DNA of 64,000 nt, from the NCBI GenBank assembly GCA_903823115.1, contig CAIJRN010000053.1:1-64000 (forward strand). The letters run 5' to 3'. The notes under the pieces were generated by a model. That model was not told the DNA's origin. It ran no database searches and saw only the letters and a program-made list of their open reading frames with translations. The DNA is from an uncultured cyanobacterium (GTDB lineage: Bacteria; Cyanobacteriota; Cyanobacteriia; PCC-6307; Cyanobiaceae). Positions 1 to 7,556 of the stretch are shown piece after piece (position 1 is the first letter of the stretch; every line of letters begins with the position of its first letter). The position numbers were made by a program, and so were the translations under genes.

Positions 1-1
1 C

Positions 2-289
2 GAAGCGGAGGAGCAGGGGATCACCCAGGCGAATGTGGCGGCCAGGCTGGCGGAGGCGAAGGCCAATCCGAAGCTGGCGGAGCGGCGCCGTTTGCTGGGG
101 GTGGAGGGCAACCTCGGCAGTCAGCTGGGTCTGCCGGATGATTTTGTGGTCAAGGTGATCAGCGCCGTGGGCAATTACGGCGAGATCTACCGCCGCAACG
201 TCGGAGAGGCCTCGCCCCTGAACATTTCCCGTGGCCCCAATCGCCTCTGGAAGGAGGGCGGCCTGCTGATTGCGCCGCCGTTCCGATGA
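2..289 (+). CDS. aapJ: Amino-acid ABC transporter substrate-binding protein, C-terminal part (AapJ-like)
   Basis: This is the last 95 codons of a gene that starts left of the window; the frame is open from base 2 to the stop. The fragment ends with a segment (roughly VGNYGEIYRRNVG, then ISRGPNRLW and GLLIAPPFR) that I recognise as the C-terminus of the periplasmic binding protein of general L-amino-acid ABC transporters (AapJ/BztA family). It would bind polar amino acids outside the inner membrane and deliver them to the two permeases encoded next. Its stop overlaps the start of the first permease by four bases (ATGA), so the genes are an operon. The N-terminal lobe and signal peptide lie outside the window, so ligand specificity cannot be judged. 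Confidence 0.85.
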   Translation, partial: EAEEQGITQANVAARLAEAKANPKLAERRRLLGVEGNLGSQLGLPDDFVVKVISAVGNYGEIYRRNVGEASPLNISRGPNRLWKEGGLLIAPPFR

Positions 290-1260
290 ACGGCACACCC
301 TGGTGGCGCGATCGCCGCGTGCTGCCCTGGCTGCTGCAGGCGGGGGTGGGTCTGGCGGTGCTGGTGGTGGTGGCGTGGCTGATGACCAACCTGGTGCGCA
401 ATCTCAGCGCCGCCGGCTTGCTGCTCAGCTGGCGCTGGCTGGGTCAGCCGGCGGGGTTTGATCTCTCCGAAACGCTGCTCCCCTTCAACGCCTCGATGTC
501 CTATGGCCGGGCCCTGCTGGCGGGCCTGCTCAACACCCTGCGGGTGATCGTCTTCGCCCTGGTGGGCTCCAGTCTGCTGGGCCTGCTGGTGGGCATGGCC
601 GCCTTCAGTCGCAACGGCCTGCTGCGGGGTCTGGCCCGGGTCTACGTCGAGCTGGTGCGCAACGTGCCGTTGCTGCTGCAACTGCTCTTCTGGTATTTCG
701 TCGTCTTTCTGGCCCTGCCCGATGGTGCCGCCGCCCTGGGCTGGCCGGCGTTGGTGTTGGCCAAATCCGGGCTCTACATCGCCGGTTTCGCCGATGGCCG
801 CTGGCAGCTGCCCCAGTTGCTGGCCAGCGGCTGGCAGGCCCCCGTGCATCTGTCGGTCGAGTTCGCGGCGCTGCTCACCGGCCTGATCACCTACATCGGC
901 GCCTTCATCGCCGAGGTCGTGCGCGGCGGCATCGCTTCGGTGCCAGCGGGCCAGTGGGAGGCCGCCAGCTCCCTGGGCCTGCATGGGGCCGCGATCCTGC
1001 GCCACATCGTCTTGCCCCAGGCCCTGCGGGTGATCGTGCCGGGCCTCACCAACCAGTACATCAGCCTGGCCAAGGCGTCGTCCCTGGCCCTCGCCTGCGG
1101 CTTCACCGACCTCTATTCCGTGGCTGAAACCACCCTCAACCAGACCGGTCGGGCGGTGGAGGTGGTGCTGGTGCTGCTGGCGGCCTACCTGGCCATCGAT
1201 CTGTTGATCTCCGCCGCCATGAATGGCCTCAACCGGCTCGTCCAGGTGCGGGAGCGCTGA
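286..1260 (+). CDS. aapQ: Amino-acid ABC transporter permease (AapQ-like)
   Basis: Inner-membrane permease of a polar amino-acid ABC importer, 324 residues. It opens with a long hydrophobic helix (about residues 17-40), then the extended periplasmic insert and the HisM-type permease core. The EAA loop that contacts the ATPase is visible near residues 220-240 (QWEAASSLGL). Length and layout fit AapQ/BztB, the larger-loop permease of general amino-acid transporters. The start overlaps the binding-protein gene and the stop overlaps the next ATG by one base (TGATG), indicating translational coupling. Which amino acids are carried cannot be read from this sequence; the name follows the operon order J-Q-M-P. 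Confidence 0.9.
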   Translation: MNGTPWWRDRRVLPWLLQAGVGLAVLVVVAWLMTNLVRNLSAAGLLLSWRWLGQPAGFDLSETLLPFNASMSYGRALLAGLLNTLRVIVFALVGSSLLGLLVGMAAFSRNGLLRGLARVYVELVRNVPLLLQLLFWYFVVFLALPDGAAALGWPALVLAKSGLYIAGFADGRWQLPQLLASGWQAPVHLSVEFAALLTGLITYIGAFIAEVVRGGIASVPAGQWEAASSLGLHGAAILRHIVLPQALRVIVPGLTNQYISLAKASSLALACGFTDLYSVAETTLNQTGRAVEVVLVLLAAYLAIDLLISAAMNGLNRLVQVRER

Positions 1261-2522
1261 TGAGGAAGCGCTCAGCCCCCTCGCCGATAGCGTTCGCCGC
1301 TGCTGCAGCCTCGCCGCTGAAGCGGCTGCAGCGGCAGCTGGCCCCCAGTGCCGCCGACGCCCTGTTGAGCCTCGGACTGGTGGCCCTGATTCTCTGGGCC
1401 GCCTTGCAGCTGCTGGGCTGGGCCATGGGCCGGGCCGACTGGGCGGTGGTCCAGCTCAACAGCATGCTGCTGCTGGTGGGTCGCTATCCCCTGGCCGAGC
1501 AATGGCGCCTCTGGTTGCTGGCCTTGCTGCTGGCACTCCAGGCGGGCCTCAGCTGGGGCCTGTTGCGGGCCTGGCCCCGGGCCGATCGCCGTGAGCAGGC
1601 TCGCCTCTGGCCCCGCCACGATCGCATCGCCGGCCTGTTGCTGGCGCTGCTCGCCCTGCTGCTGCCGTTCGCTCTGCACCTGGCTGGCCCCTTGCAGTGG
1701 CGCTGGTGGCTGCTGGCTGCCGTGCTGCTGGCCGGGCGCTGGGCGGCGGGGCGCTGGGGGCAACAGCTGCCGCGGCGGGCCCTGAAGCTGGTCGCGGTCC
1801 TCTGGCCGCTGCTCTATCTGCTGGGGTTCTGGTTGATCGGCGGCGGCCTCGGCCTGGCTGCGGTCTCTCCCGGTGACTGGGGCGGCCTGCTGCTCACCCT
1901 GCTGATGGCCAGCTTCGCCATGGCCCTGAGCTTTCCGCTCGGCGTGCTGCTGGCCCTCGGTCGCCGCAGCAGCCTGCCCTTGCTGCGCTGGGGCTCGGTG
2001 GCCTACATCGAATTCATCCGGGGTGCGCCCCTGATCACCCTGTTGTTCGTCGGGCAGAACATCCTCGGCTTCCTGCTCCCCGGTGGCGCTTCCCCCGATC
2101 GCATCTGGCGTGCCGCCTGGGTGCTCACCCTGTTTGCCGCCGCCTATCTGGCCGAGGCGGTGCGCTCCGGTCTGGCGGCTGTGCCGCCCGGCCAGCTGGA
2201 GGCGGCCCGATCCCTGGGGCTCAGCCAGCCCCAGTCGATGGTCCTGGTCGTGATTCCCCAGGCGCTGCGGGTGGCCCTGCCCGCCATGGTGGGACAGTTC
2301 ATTGCCCTGCTGCAGGACACCACCCTGCTGTCGCTGATCGGCCTGCTCGATCTGCTGGGCACAGCCCGGGGCATCATGGCCAACCCCGAGTTCCTGGGTC
2401 ACAGCAGTGAGTTGTATCTGGTGCTGGCCGTTCTCTACTGGGGCTGCTGTGCCTCCCTGGGGCTCGGCAGCCGGGCCCTGGAGCGTCGCCTTGATCCCCG
2501 CAGCGTCGCCAGCCGCCGCTGA
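1260..2522 (+). CDS. aapM: Amino-acid ABC transporter permease (AapM-like)
   Basis: Second inner-membrane permease of the same importer, 420 residues, longer than its partner because of an N-terminal extension with several hydrophobic helices before the conserved core. The core has the HisM-type permease signature, including the FIRGAPLITLLFV segment and the EAA loop (QLEAARSLGL) around residues 315-325, which docks on the ATPase. The large size with extra N-terminal helices is usual for AapM/BztC. It is the third gene of the operon and would pair with the upstream permease to form the heterodimeric pore. A 72-base gap separates it from the ATPase start chosen here. Confidence 0.9.
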   Translation: MRKRSAPSPIAFAAAAASPLKRLQRQLAPSAADALLSLGLVALILWAALQLLGWAMGRADWAVVQLNSMLLLVGRYPLAEQWRLWLLALLLALQAGLSWGLLRAWPRADRREQARLWPRHDRIAGLLLALLALLLPFALHLAGPLQWRWWLLAAVLLAGRWAAGRWGQQLPRRALKLVAVLWPLLYLLGFWLIGGGLGLAAVSPGDWGGLLLTLLMASFAMALSFPLGVLLALGRRSSLPLLRWGSVAYIEFIRGAPLITLLFVGQNILGFLLPGGASPDRIWRAAWVLTLFAAAYLAEAVRSGLAAVPPGQLEAARSLGLSQPQSMVLVVIPQALRVALPAMVGQFIALLQDTTLLSLIGLLDLLGTARGIMANPEFLGHSSELYLVLAVLYWGCCASLGLGSRALERRLDPRSVASRR

Positions 2523-2594
2523 ACTCCCGGGCGCGACGGTCTGATCCTGATCCGTCCTCACCCCTTGCGTTCGCTTCCTGTTCCCTTTTCAGCC

Positions 2595-3365
2595 ATGGCC
2601 GCGCCGATGAACCCGCCCAGCCCCTGCCGCAGCGACGTGATGATCCAGGCCGAAGCCGTGGAAAAGTGGTATCCCAACGGCTTTCAGGCCCTGCGCGGCG
2701 CCAGCCTGACGGTGAATCGCGGTGAAGTGGTGGTGATCATGGGCCCATCGGGTTCGGGCAAGAGCACCTTCATCCGCACCTTCAATGCTCTGGAGGATTT
2801 CCAGAAGGGCAGCATCACGGTCGATGGCATCGCCCTCTCCAACGATGTCAGGAATATCGATGCGATCCGCCGCGAGGTGGGCATGGTGTTCCAGCAGTTC
2901 AACCTGTTTCCCCATCTCACCGTGCTTGAGAACCTCACCCTGGCGCCGGTGCTGGTGCGCAAGCGCCCGCGGGCCGAGGTGGAGCTTCAGGCCCGCGCCT
3001 TGCTGGAGCGCGTCGGCATCGCCGAGCAGGCCGAGAAGTTTCCCGGCCAGCTCTCCGGCGGCCAGCAGCAACGGGTGGCGATCGCCCGGGCGCTGTGCAT
3101 GGAGCCGCGCGTGCTGCTGTTCGATGAGCCCACCAGCTCCCTGGATCCCGAGATGGTGCGGGAAGTGCTCGATGTGATCCAGGCCCTCGCCGCCGATGAC
3201 ATCACCATGGTGGTGGTGACCCATGAGGTGCGCTTTGCCCGCCAGGTGGCCCATCGGGTGGTGCTGATGGATCAGGGGGAGGTGGTGGAGGAGGCGGAGC
3301 CGGAAACCTTCTTCACGGCGCCGCGCCACGAGCGCACCCAACGCTTCCTGGAGCAGATCCTTTGA
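2595..3365 (+). CDS. aapP: Amino-acid ABC transporter ATP-binding protein (AapP-like)
   Basis: Cytoplasmic ATPase that powers the amino-acid importer. Walker A (GPSGSGKST), Q-loop (VFQQFNLFPH), ABC signature (LSGGQQQR), Walker B (VLLFDEPTSSLD) and the switch histidine (VVVTHE) are all intact, and the order and wording match the polar-amino-acid (GlnQ/AapP) subfamily. I start at ATG 2595 (256 aa). ATG 2640, which begins MIQAEAVEKWY and matches family N-termini directly, is an equally good start (241 aa); a TTG at 2565 is less likely. It closes the transporter part of the operon, and its stop overlaps the next start (TTGATGATG), so the aldolase that follows is probably co-translated. Confidence 0.92.
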   Translation: MAAPMNPPSPCRSDVMIQAEAVEKWYPNGFQALRGASLTVNRGEVVVIMGPSGSGKSTFIRTFNALEDFQKGSITVDGIALSNDVRNIDAIRREVGMVFQQFNLFPHLTVLENLTLAPVLVRKRPRAEVELQARALLERVGIAEQAEKFPGQLSGGQQQRVAIARALCMEPRVLLFDEPTSSLDPEMVREVLDVIQALAADDITMVVVTHEVRFARQVAHRVVLMDQGEVVEEAEPETFFTAPRHERTQRFLEQIL

Positions 3366-4165
3366 TGATGGTCGACACAACTGCCAACCCGAACGCCACA
3401 CCGGCCAGTCTGCAGCGCTTCCGGGCGCGCCTGGCCGCCGGCGAGTCGCTGCTGGGACCGGTGCTCAGCCTGGCCAGTGCGCCGGTGGCGTCCCTGTTGG
3501 CGGCCAGTGGCTTCGACTGGCTCTGGATCGATCTCGAACATGGCGCCATCAGTCTCGAGAGCGCCCAGCAGATGATCTGGGCCAGCCAGGGCACGGCTGC
3601 GGTGCCCCTGGTGCGCGTGCCCTGGCACGAGCCCTGGCTGGTCAAACCGCTGCTCGATGCCGGCGCCATGGGGGTGATCACGCCGATGGTGGAGAGTGCG
3701 GAGCAGGCCGCCACGGCCGTGGCGGCCCTGCGCTATCCGCCCGCCGGGATCCGCGGCTATGCCCCCACCCTGGCGCCGGCCCGCTGGGGGCTGTCGATGG
3801 CCGACTATGCGGCGGCGGCGGATCAGGCTCTGCTGGCGATCGTGCAGATCGAAACGGCTGCGGCCGTGGAGCGCATCGAGGAGATCGTGGCGGTGCCGGG
3901 GCTGGATCTGGTGTTTGTGGGCCTCTATGACCTCTCAGGCTCCCTGGGACTGCTGGCTCAGGTGGAGCACCCGCTGGTGGAGGCGGCGGCCCAGCGGGTG
4001 CTGGATGCGGCCCAGCGGGCCGGTGTGGCGGCGGGCACGATCGCCCTGGATCCGGCCACGAGGCGCCGCCGGCTGGAGCAGGGTTTTCGCTTTGTGGCGG
4101 TCGCCACCGATGGCTCGCTGCTGACGGGGGCCGCCAGGCAGGTGCTGGCGGAATTGGGGCGCTGA
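3365..4165 (+). CDS. HpcH/HpaI aldolase family protein
   Basis: Predicted class II (metal-dependent) aldolase of the HpcH/HpaI family, which cleaves or forms 2-keto-3-deoxy sugar acids and related 4-hydroxy-2-oxoacids to pyruvate plus an aldehyde. The family core is visible: FDWLWIDLEHG near residue 52, VPLVRVPWHEPWLVKPLLDAGAMG near 85 to 107, the GIRGYAP segment, and VQIETAAAVERIEEIVAVPGLD with the metal-ligand glutamate near 163. Length (about 266 aa) is typical. The start overlaps the stop of the amino-acid ABC ATPase (TTG 3362, ATG 3365 and ATG 3368 are all possible). That coupling to an amino-acid importer is unusual and hints that the aldolase acts on a catabolite of the imported compound; the true substrate is not predictable. 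Confidence 0.85.
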   Translation: MMVDTTANPNATPASLQRFRARLAAGESLLGPVLSLASAPVASLLAASGFDWLWIDLEHGAISLESAQQMIWASQGTAAVPLVRVPWHEPWLVKPLLDAGAMGVITPMVESAEQAATAVAALRYPPAGIRGYAPTLAPARWGLSMADYAAAADQALLAIVQIETAAAVERIEEIVAVPGLDLVFVGLYDLSGSLGLLAQVEHPLVEAAAQRVLDAAQRAGVAAGTIALDPATRRRRLEQGFRFVAVATDGSLLTGAARQVLAELGR

Positions 4166-4480
4166 GCGGCTGACGAGCCGGCAGCGGCAAGGATCAAGGG
4201 GCACCGGTCTGCGCGGGGCATTTCGTTCTGGGGCAGCTCCGCAGTCGGTGTCGGTCGTGCCTGTCCAGCGATGGGGCTTGCAGTCGCGGAGATTGCAGCT
4301 GTGGACCTGGATGCCGTGGAGTCTGCGGTGTACCCGATGGAGCGTTGGAATCCCTCGGGCTTGTCGCTGCTTCGGTGGTCTTTGGCTGTCCGCAGCGTCA
4401 AGGCGGTGATCTCAAGCTGAGGCAAGCGGTGGTGCGCAGATGGCTGAGCCCGGCCGGGACGGATTCAGGTCATCGGTCCT
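4166..4480. other. Intergenic region without a supported gene
   Basis: About 315 bases lie between the convergent ends of the aldolase and GAP-family genes. The only in-frame candidate is a 49-codon plus-strand reading frame at 4271-4420 with no recognisable protein family and no Shine-Dalgarno sequence. I saw no strong hairpin with a T-run. Confidence 0.4.
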
Positions 4481-5176
4481 TCAGGCGATGGCGGCTTGCA
4501 TCAGCTCCAGGCCATGCAGGCCTTCATAGAGGAGATAGGCGGCAAACAGGATCGCCAGCACGCCCACCAGCGCTTCGGCCCGGTGCTGCAGCCAGTCGTT
4601 GAGTTTTTCGATCGGTTCGCGGATCGTGCCGGACGTGGCGATCCACACCAGGGGCGGCAACAGCAGCAGTGAGCCGGCCATCAAAGCGAAGACGCTGCTC
4701 ACCTCCAGGTCGGCCGACAGGCCCGGGTGGTTGATCAGCAGCAGCCGCGCCTCCTTGAGGTAGAAGACCAGGTTTTCCGGCGTCAGCAGGGCACCGGCGG
4801 CGCCGATCGCCACCAGCAGCCAGGTGTCCAGCTCCGGCAGCTTGTTCATCAGGCGCAGGGCCATGCCCTCCTCGCCGATCGTGGCCTGGGGGGTGAGCTG
4901 GTAAAGGCCAAGGGCCAGCAGGCCGCCGGCGCCGAGCAGGTCGATCAGCACCTGATCGCGCTCGCCATGGGCCAGGCTGATCGGAAAGGAGCTGCCCAGC
5001 AGCATCAGCAGCGCCACCGCCAGCAGATTGGCCAGGCTCCAGCCGAGCACGTAGGCAAAGGAGCGCCGCAGCGGTGCCCGGCCCAGCAACAGCAGGGTGA
5101 CAACGCCGATGTGCAGCGGACTGAAGGCGATGCCGATGCCGAACAACGACGACTGGGTCAGCAGGCTTGGGCTCAT
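4481..5176 (-). CDS. GAP-family (Sap/DUF2910) inner-membrane protein
   Basis: A 231-residue integral membrane protein with about six hydrophobic segments. The opening (LFGIGIAFSPLHIGVVTLLLL, then a membrane-turn LGRAPLRRSFAYVLGW) resembles the GAP/Sap (sulfolipid-1-addressing-like, DUF2910) family within the LysE-type transporter fold, whose members are thought to move small metabolites or lipids across the membrane. A short charged loop (LAHGERDQVL) follows the second helix. It stands alone, convergent with the aldolase operon and divergent from the symporter fusion. No experimentally defined substrate can be assigned. Alternative: any LysE-superfamily exporter. Confidence 0.7.
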   Translation of the reverse strand: MSPSLLTQSSLFGIGIAFSPLHIGVVTLLLLGRAPLRRSFAYVLGWSLANLLAVALLMLLGSSFPISLAHGERDQVLIDLLGAGGLLALGLYQLTPQATIGEEGMALRLMNKLPELDTWLLVAIGAAGALLTPENLVFYLKEARLLLINHPGLSADLEVSSVFALMAGSLLLLPPLVWIATSGTIREPIEKLNDWLQHRAEALVGVLAILFAAYLLYEGLHGLELMQAAIA

Positions 5177-5310
5177 CGACTCTGTCCTGGCGATCCGGTC
5201 TGGGGGGCACCCTCCGGCCTGGGCGTCACCCTAAGGACGAGGACTGTGGGGCCGCTTGCCCAGACGAGGATGATCAGCTCGGAAGCGGTTGACGGGATGA
5301 TCCAGACGTG

Positions 5311-7509
5311 ATGCCCAGGACCTTGTCTCTCTGGCCCCGCCAGATCGGCAACCAGTGCCTGCTGCTGCTGGTGGCCGGCGTGCTGGTGGGCCTGCTCACC
5401 CCGACGGCGGCCCTGGCTCTCAAGCCCCTGGGCCTGGCCTTCCTGCAGGCCTCCCAGATCGTGGTGATGCCGTTCCTGATCTGCGAGCTGATCGTCGGTT
5501 TCGGCGGCCTGGGCAGCGGTTCGCTGCGACGCCTGCTGCGCGGTGGCGTCGTGGTGCTGCTGGGCCTGTGGCTGCTGGGCGGACTGCTGGTTGTGCTGCT
5601 GCCCCAGCTGCTGCCACCGCTCACCTATTCCGGCTTCTTCCACGCCGGCCTGTTCCAGCAGCCCCAGGGCACCGATCTGCTGCGCACCTATCTGCCCGAC
5701 AACATCTTCGGCGCCCTGGCTGCCGACAACTTCCCGGCCGTGGTGCTGTTCAGCGCTGTCCTGGGCATCCTGCTGCAGGGCATGGAGAACCGCCAGGAGC
5801 TGCTGCGGGTGCTGGAGGTGGTGCGCCAGCTGTTCGGCCGCCTCAATGGCCTGATGGCCAGGGCCGTGCCCTACGGCATCTTTGCCCTCAGTGCCGTCAC
5901 CTTCGCCACGCTCGACTGGGCCCAGCTGGTCAAGATCCAGGCTTTCCTGTTTTTATGTCTGATCGCCTTCGTGGTGCTGAGCGTGCTGCTCAGTGGCCTG
6001 GTGCTGGCGCTCACACCCCTCTCCGCCGCAGGCCTCTGGCGGATCGTGCGCGGCCCTCTGGCGCTCACCGCCAGCAGCGCCAATCTGCTGATTGCTCTGC
6101 CGCTCCTGGTCCAGAGCCTGCGCCAGGAGCTGTTGCTCGTTCCCGGCCAGGCCGAACGGGCCGATGATCTCGCCGCTGAGCTGGCGCCACTGATCTCCCT
6201 GGGCTACTCCCTGCCCACCCTCGGCCAGGTGGCGACCCTGATCTTTCTGCCCTTCGCCGCCTGGTACGTCGATCGGCCGATGGGCATGGGGGCGACGGCC
6301 CAGATGCTGCTGACGGCCATTCCGGCCTCGGTGGCCGGCGTCAAGTCGGTGGTGCGCCAGGAGCTGTTGCGCCAGGAGCTGCCGCTGCAGCTGCTCAAGC
6401 TGATCTATCTCAATGGCGACTGGCTCTATCGCTTCGAGAAGGTGCTGTCGCTGGAGGGGCTGGTGCTGCTGGCCCTGCTCGTCTGCTTCGGTTCGGCCGG
6501 GAGCCTGCGGCTGCGGCCCCTGCGCCTGATCGGGGCCTCCCTGCTGGCGGTTGCCCTGGCTCTCGGCCTGGGCGCGGCGGCCCGGACCAGCCTCAGCATC
6601 AGTCTCAAGCACAGCTACCGCAACGATCGTCGCCTGCTGGCGCTGCAGCCGTTGCGGCCCGGCCCTGCCCCCCAGCCGCTGCTGAGCCTGCGCAGTGAGC
6701 CGGTGACCCTGGCGGCGATCCGCCGCCGCGGCGTGTTGCGGCTGGGGGTGCGCCGCGATGGCATGCCCTGGGCCTTTCGCAATGGTGCTGGCCGCCTGGT
6801 GGGTTTTGACATCGACCTGGCCGAAGGGCTCGCCCGCAGCCTGGGGGTGCGGCTGCAGATCGTTGAGCGGCCCCTTGCCGAGCTCGATATTCTGCTGGAT
6901 CGCCGCTCTGTCGATCTGGCCCTGGGCGGTATTCAGTCGTCGCCGCAGCGGGCGATTCGCTATCACGTCAGCCTGGGCTATCAGTCCGTGCATCTGGCCC
7001 TGGTGGTGCCCGACGGCAAGGTCGGCCTGATCCAGAACCTGGCCTCCCAGCCCCTGGGCCAGTCCATGGGCCAGCCCCTGGGCAGGCCGCTGCGCATCGC
7101 CGTCGCCGATCCCCAGCTGATCACGGCCAGCCTCAGTGAGCGGATCGCGGCGGAACTGGGCCGTTCTCAGGGGCAGCTGGAGCTGGTGCCGATGGCCAGC
7201 AAGCAGAACTTCTTCAGCCCAACCGGCCAGCGCAGCTTTGATGCGCTGTTGACGACGGCGGAAGGCGGTTCGGCCTGGTCGGTGCTGTATCCCCGCACCA
7301 CCCTGCTGGCCAGCTTCGGCGACCGGCTCAGCGGTGAGCTGGTGATGCTGGTGGCGGGCGATGACCCTGATCTCAACGCCTATCTCGATGCCTGGATCAG
7401 CCAGGAGCGGGCTCGCGGCCTGATGGGCTCCCTGTTCAAGCACTGGATTGATCTCGATGCCGATCCCAACCGAGGTGAGCGGCTGGACAAGCTCCAGAGC
7501 AGCCTCTGA
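5311..7509 (+). CDS. Dicarboxylate/amino-acid:cation symporter fused to a periplasmic solute-binding domain
   Basis: A two-part membrane protein of about 732 residues. Residues 1 to about 435 look like a DAACS/SDF (glutamate-type) symporter: repeated hydrophobic helices, a serine-rich re-entrant segment (LTASSANLLIALP near 250) and the SLGYSLPTLGQVAT region near 297. Residues about 465 to 725 form a SBP_bac_3 amino-acid-binding lobe (RGVLRLGVRRDGMPWAF, GFDIDLAEGLARSLGV, DLALGGIQSSPQRA). The NMDGT cation-site motif of classical DAACS transporters is not evident and is replaced by a divergent stretch, so coupling ion or substrate may differ. Start is ATG 5311, with GTG 5308 directly before it. 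It stands alone in its transcription unit. Confidence 0.82.
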   Translation: MPRTLSLWPRQIGNQCLLLLVAGVLVGLLTPTAALALKPLGLAFLQASQIVVMPFLICELIVGFGGLGSGSLRRLLRGGVVVLLGLWLLGGLLVVLLPQLLPPLTYSGFFHAGLFQQPQGTDLLRTYLPDNIFGALAADNFPAVVLFSAVLGILLQGMENRQELLRVLEVVRQLFGRLNGLMARAVPYGIFALSAVTFATLDWAQLVKIQAFLFLCLIAFVVLSVLLSGLVLALTPLSAAGLWRIVRGPLALTASSANLLIALPLLVQSLRQELLLVPGQAERADDLAAELAPLISLGYSLPTLGQVATLIFLPFAAWYVDRPMGMGATAQMLLTAIPASVAGVKSVVRQELLRQELPLQLLKLIYLNGDWLYRFEKVLSLEGLVLLALLVCFGSAGSLRLRPLRLIGASLLAVALALGLGAAARTSLSISLKHSYRNDRRLLALQPLRPGPAPQPLLSLRSEPVTLAAIRRRGVLRLGVRRDGMPWAFRNGAGRLVGFDIDLAEGLARSLGVRLQIVERPLAELDILLDRRSVDLALGGIQSSPQRAIRYHVSLGYQSVHLALVVPDGKVGLIQNLASQPLGQSMGQPLGRPLRIAVADPQLITASLSERIAAELGRSQGQLELVPMASKQNFFSPTGQRSFDALLTTAEGGSAWSVLYPRTTLLASFGDRLSGELVMLVAGDDPDLNAYLDAWISQERARGLMGSLFKHWIDLDADPNRGERLDKLQSSL

Positions 7510-7556
7510 TCGTGCCCGTCGCCGGGCCTGCAGGCGGCCATCACCAACGTCTTGGC

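Noticed and set aside
4271-4420. 49-codon frame MGLAVAEIAAVDLDAVES...
   Set aside because: No family resemblance, no Shine-Dalgarno sequence and no supporting context, although it begins with ATG and ends cleanly.
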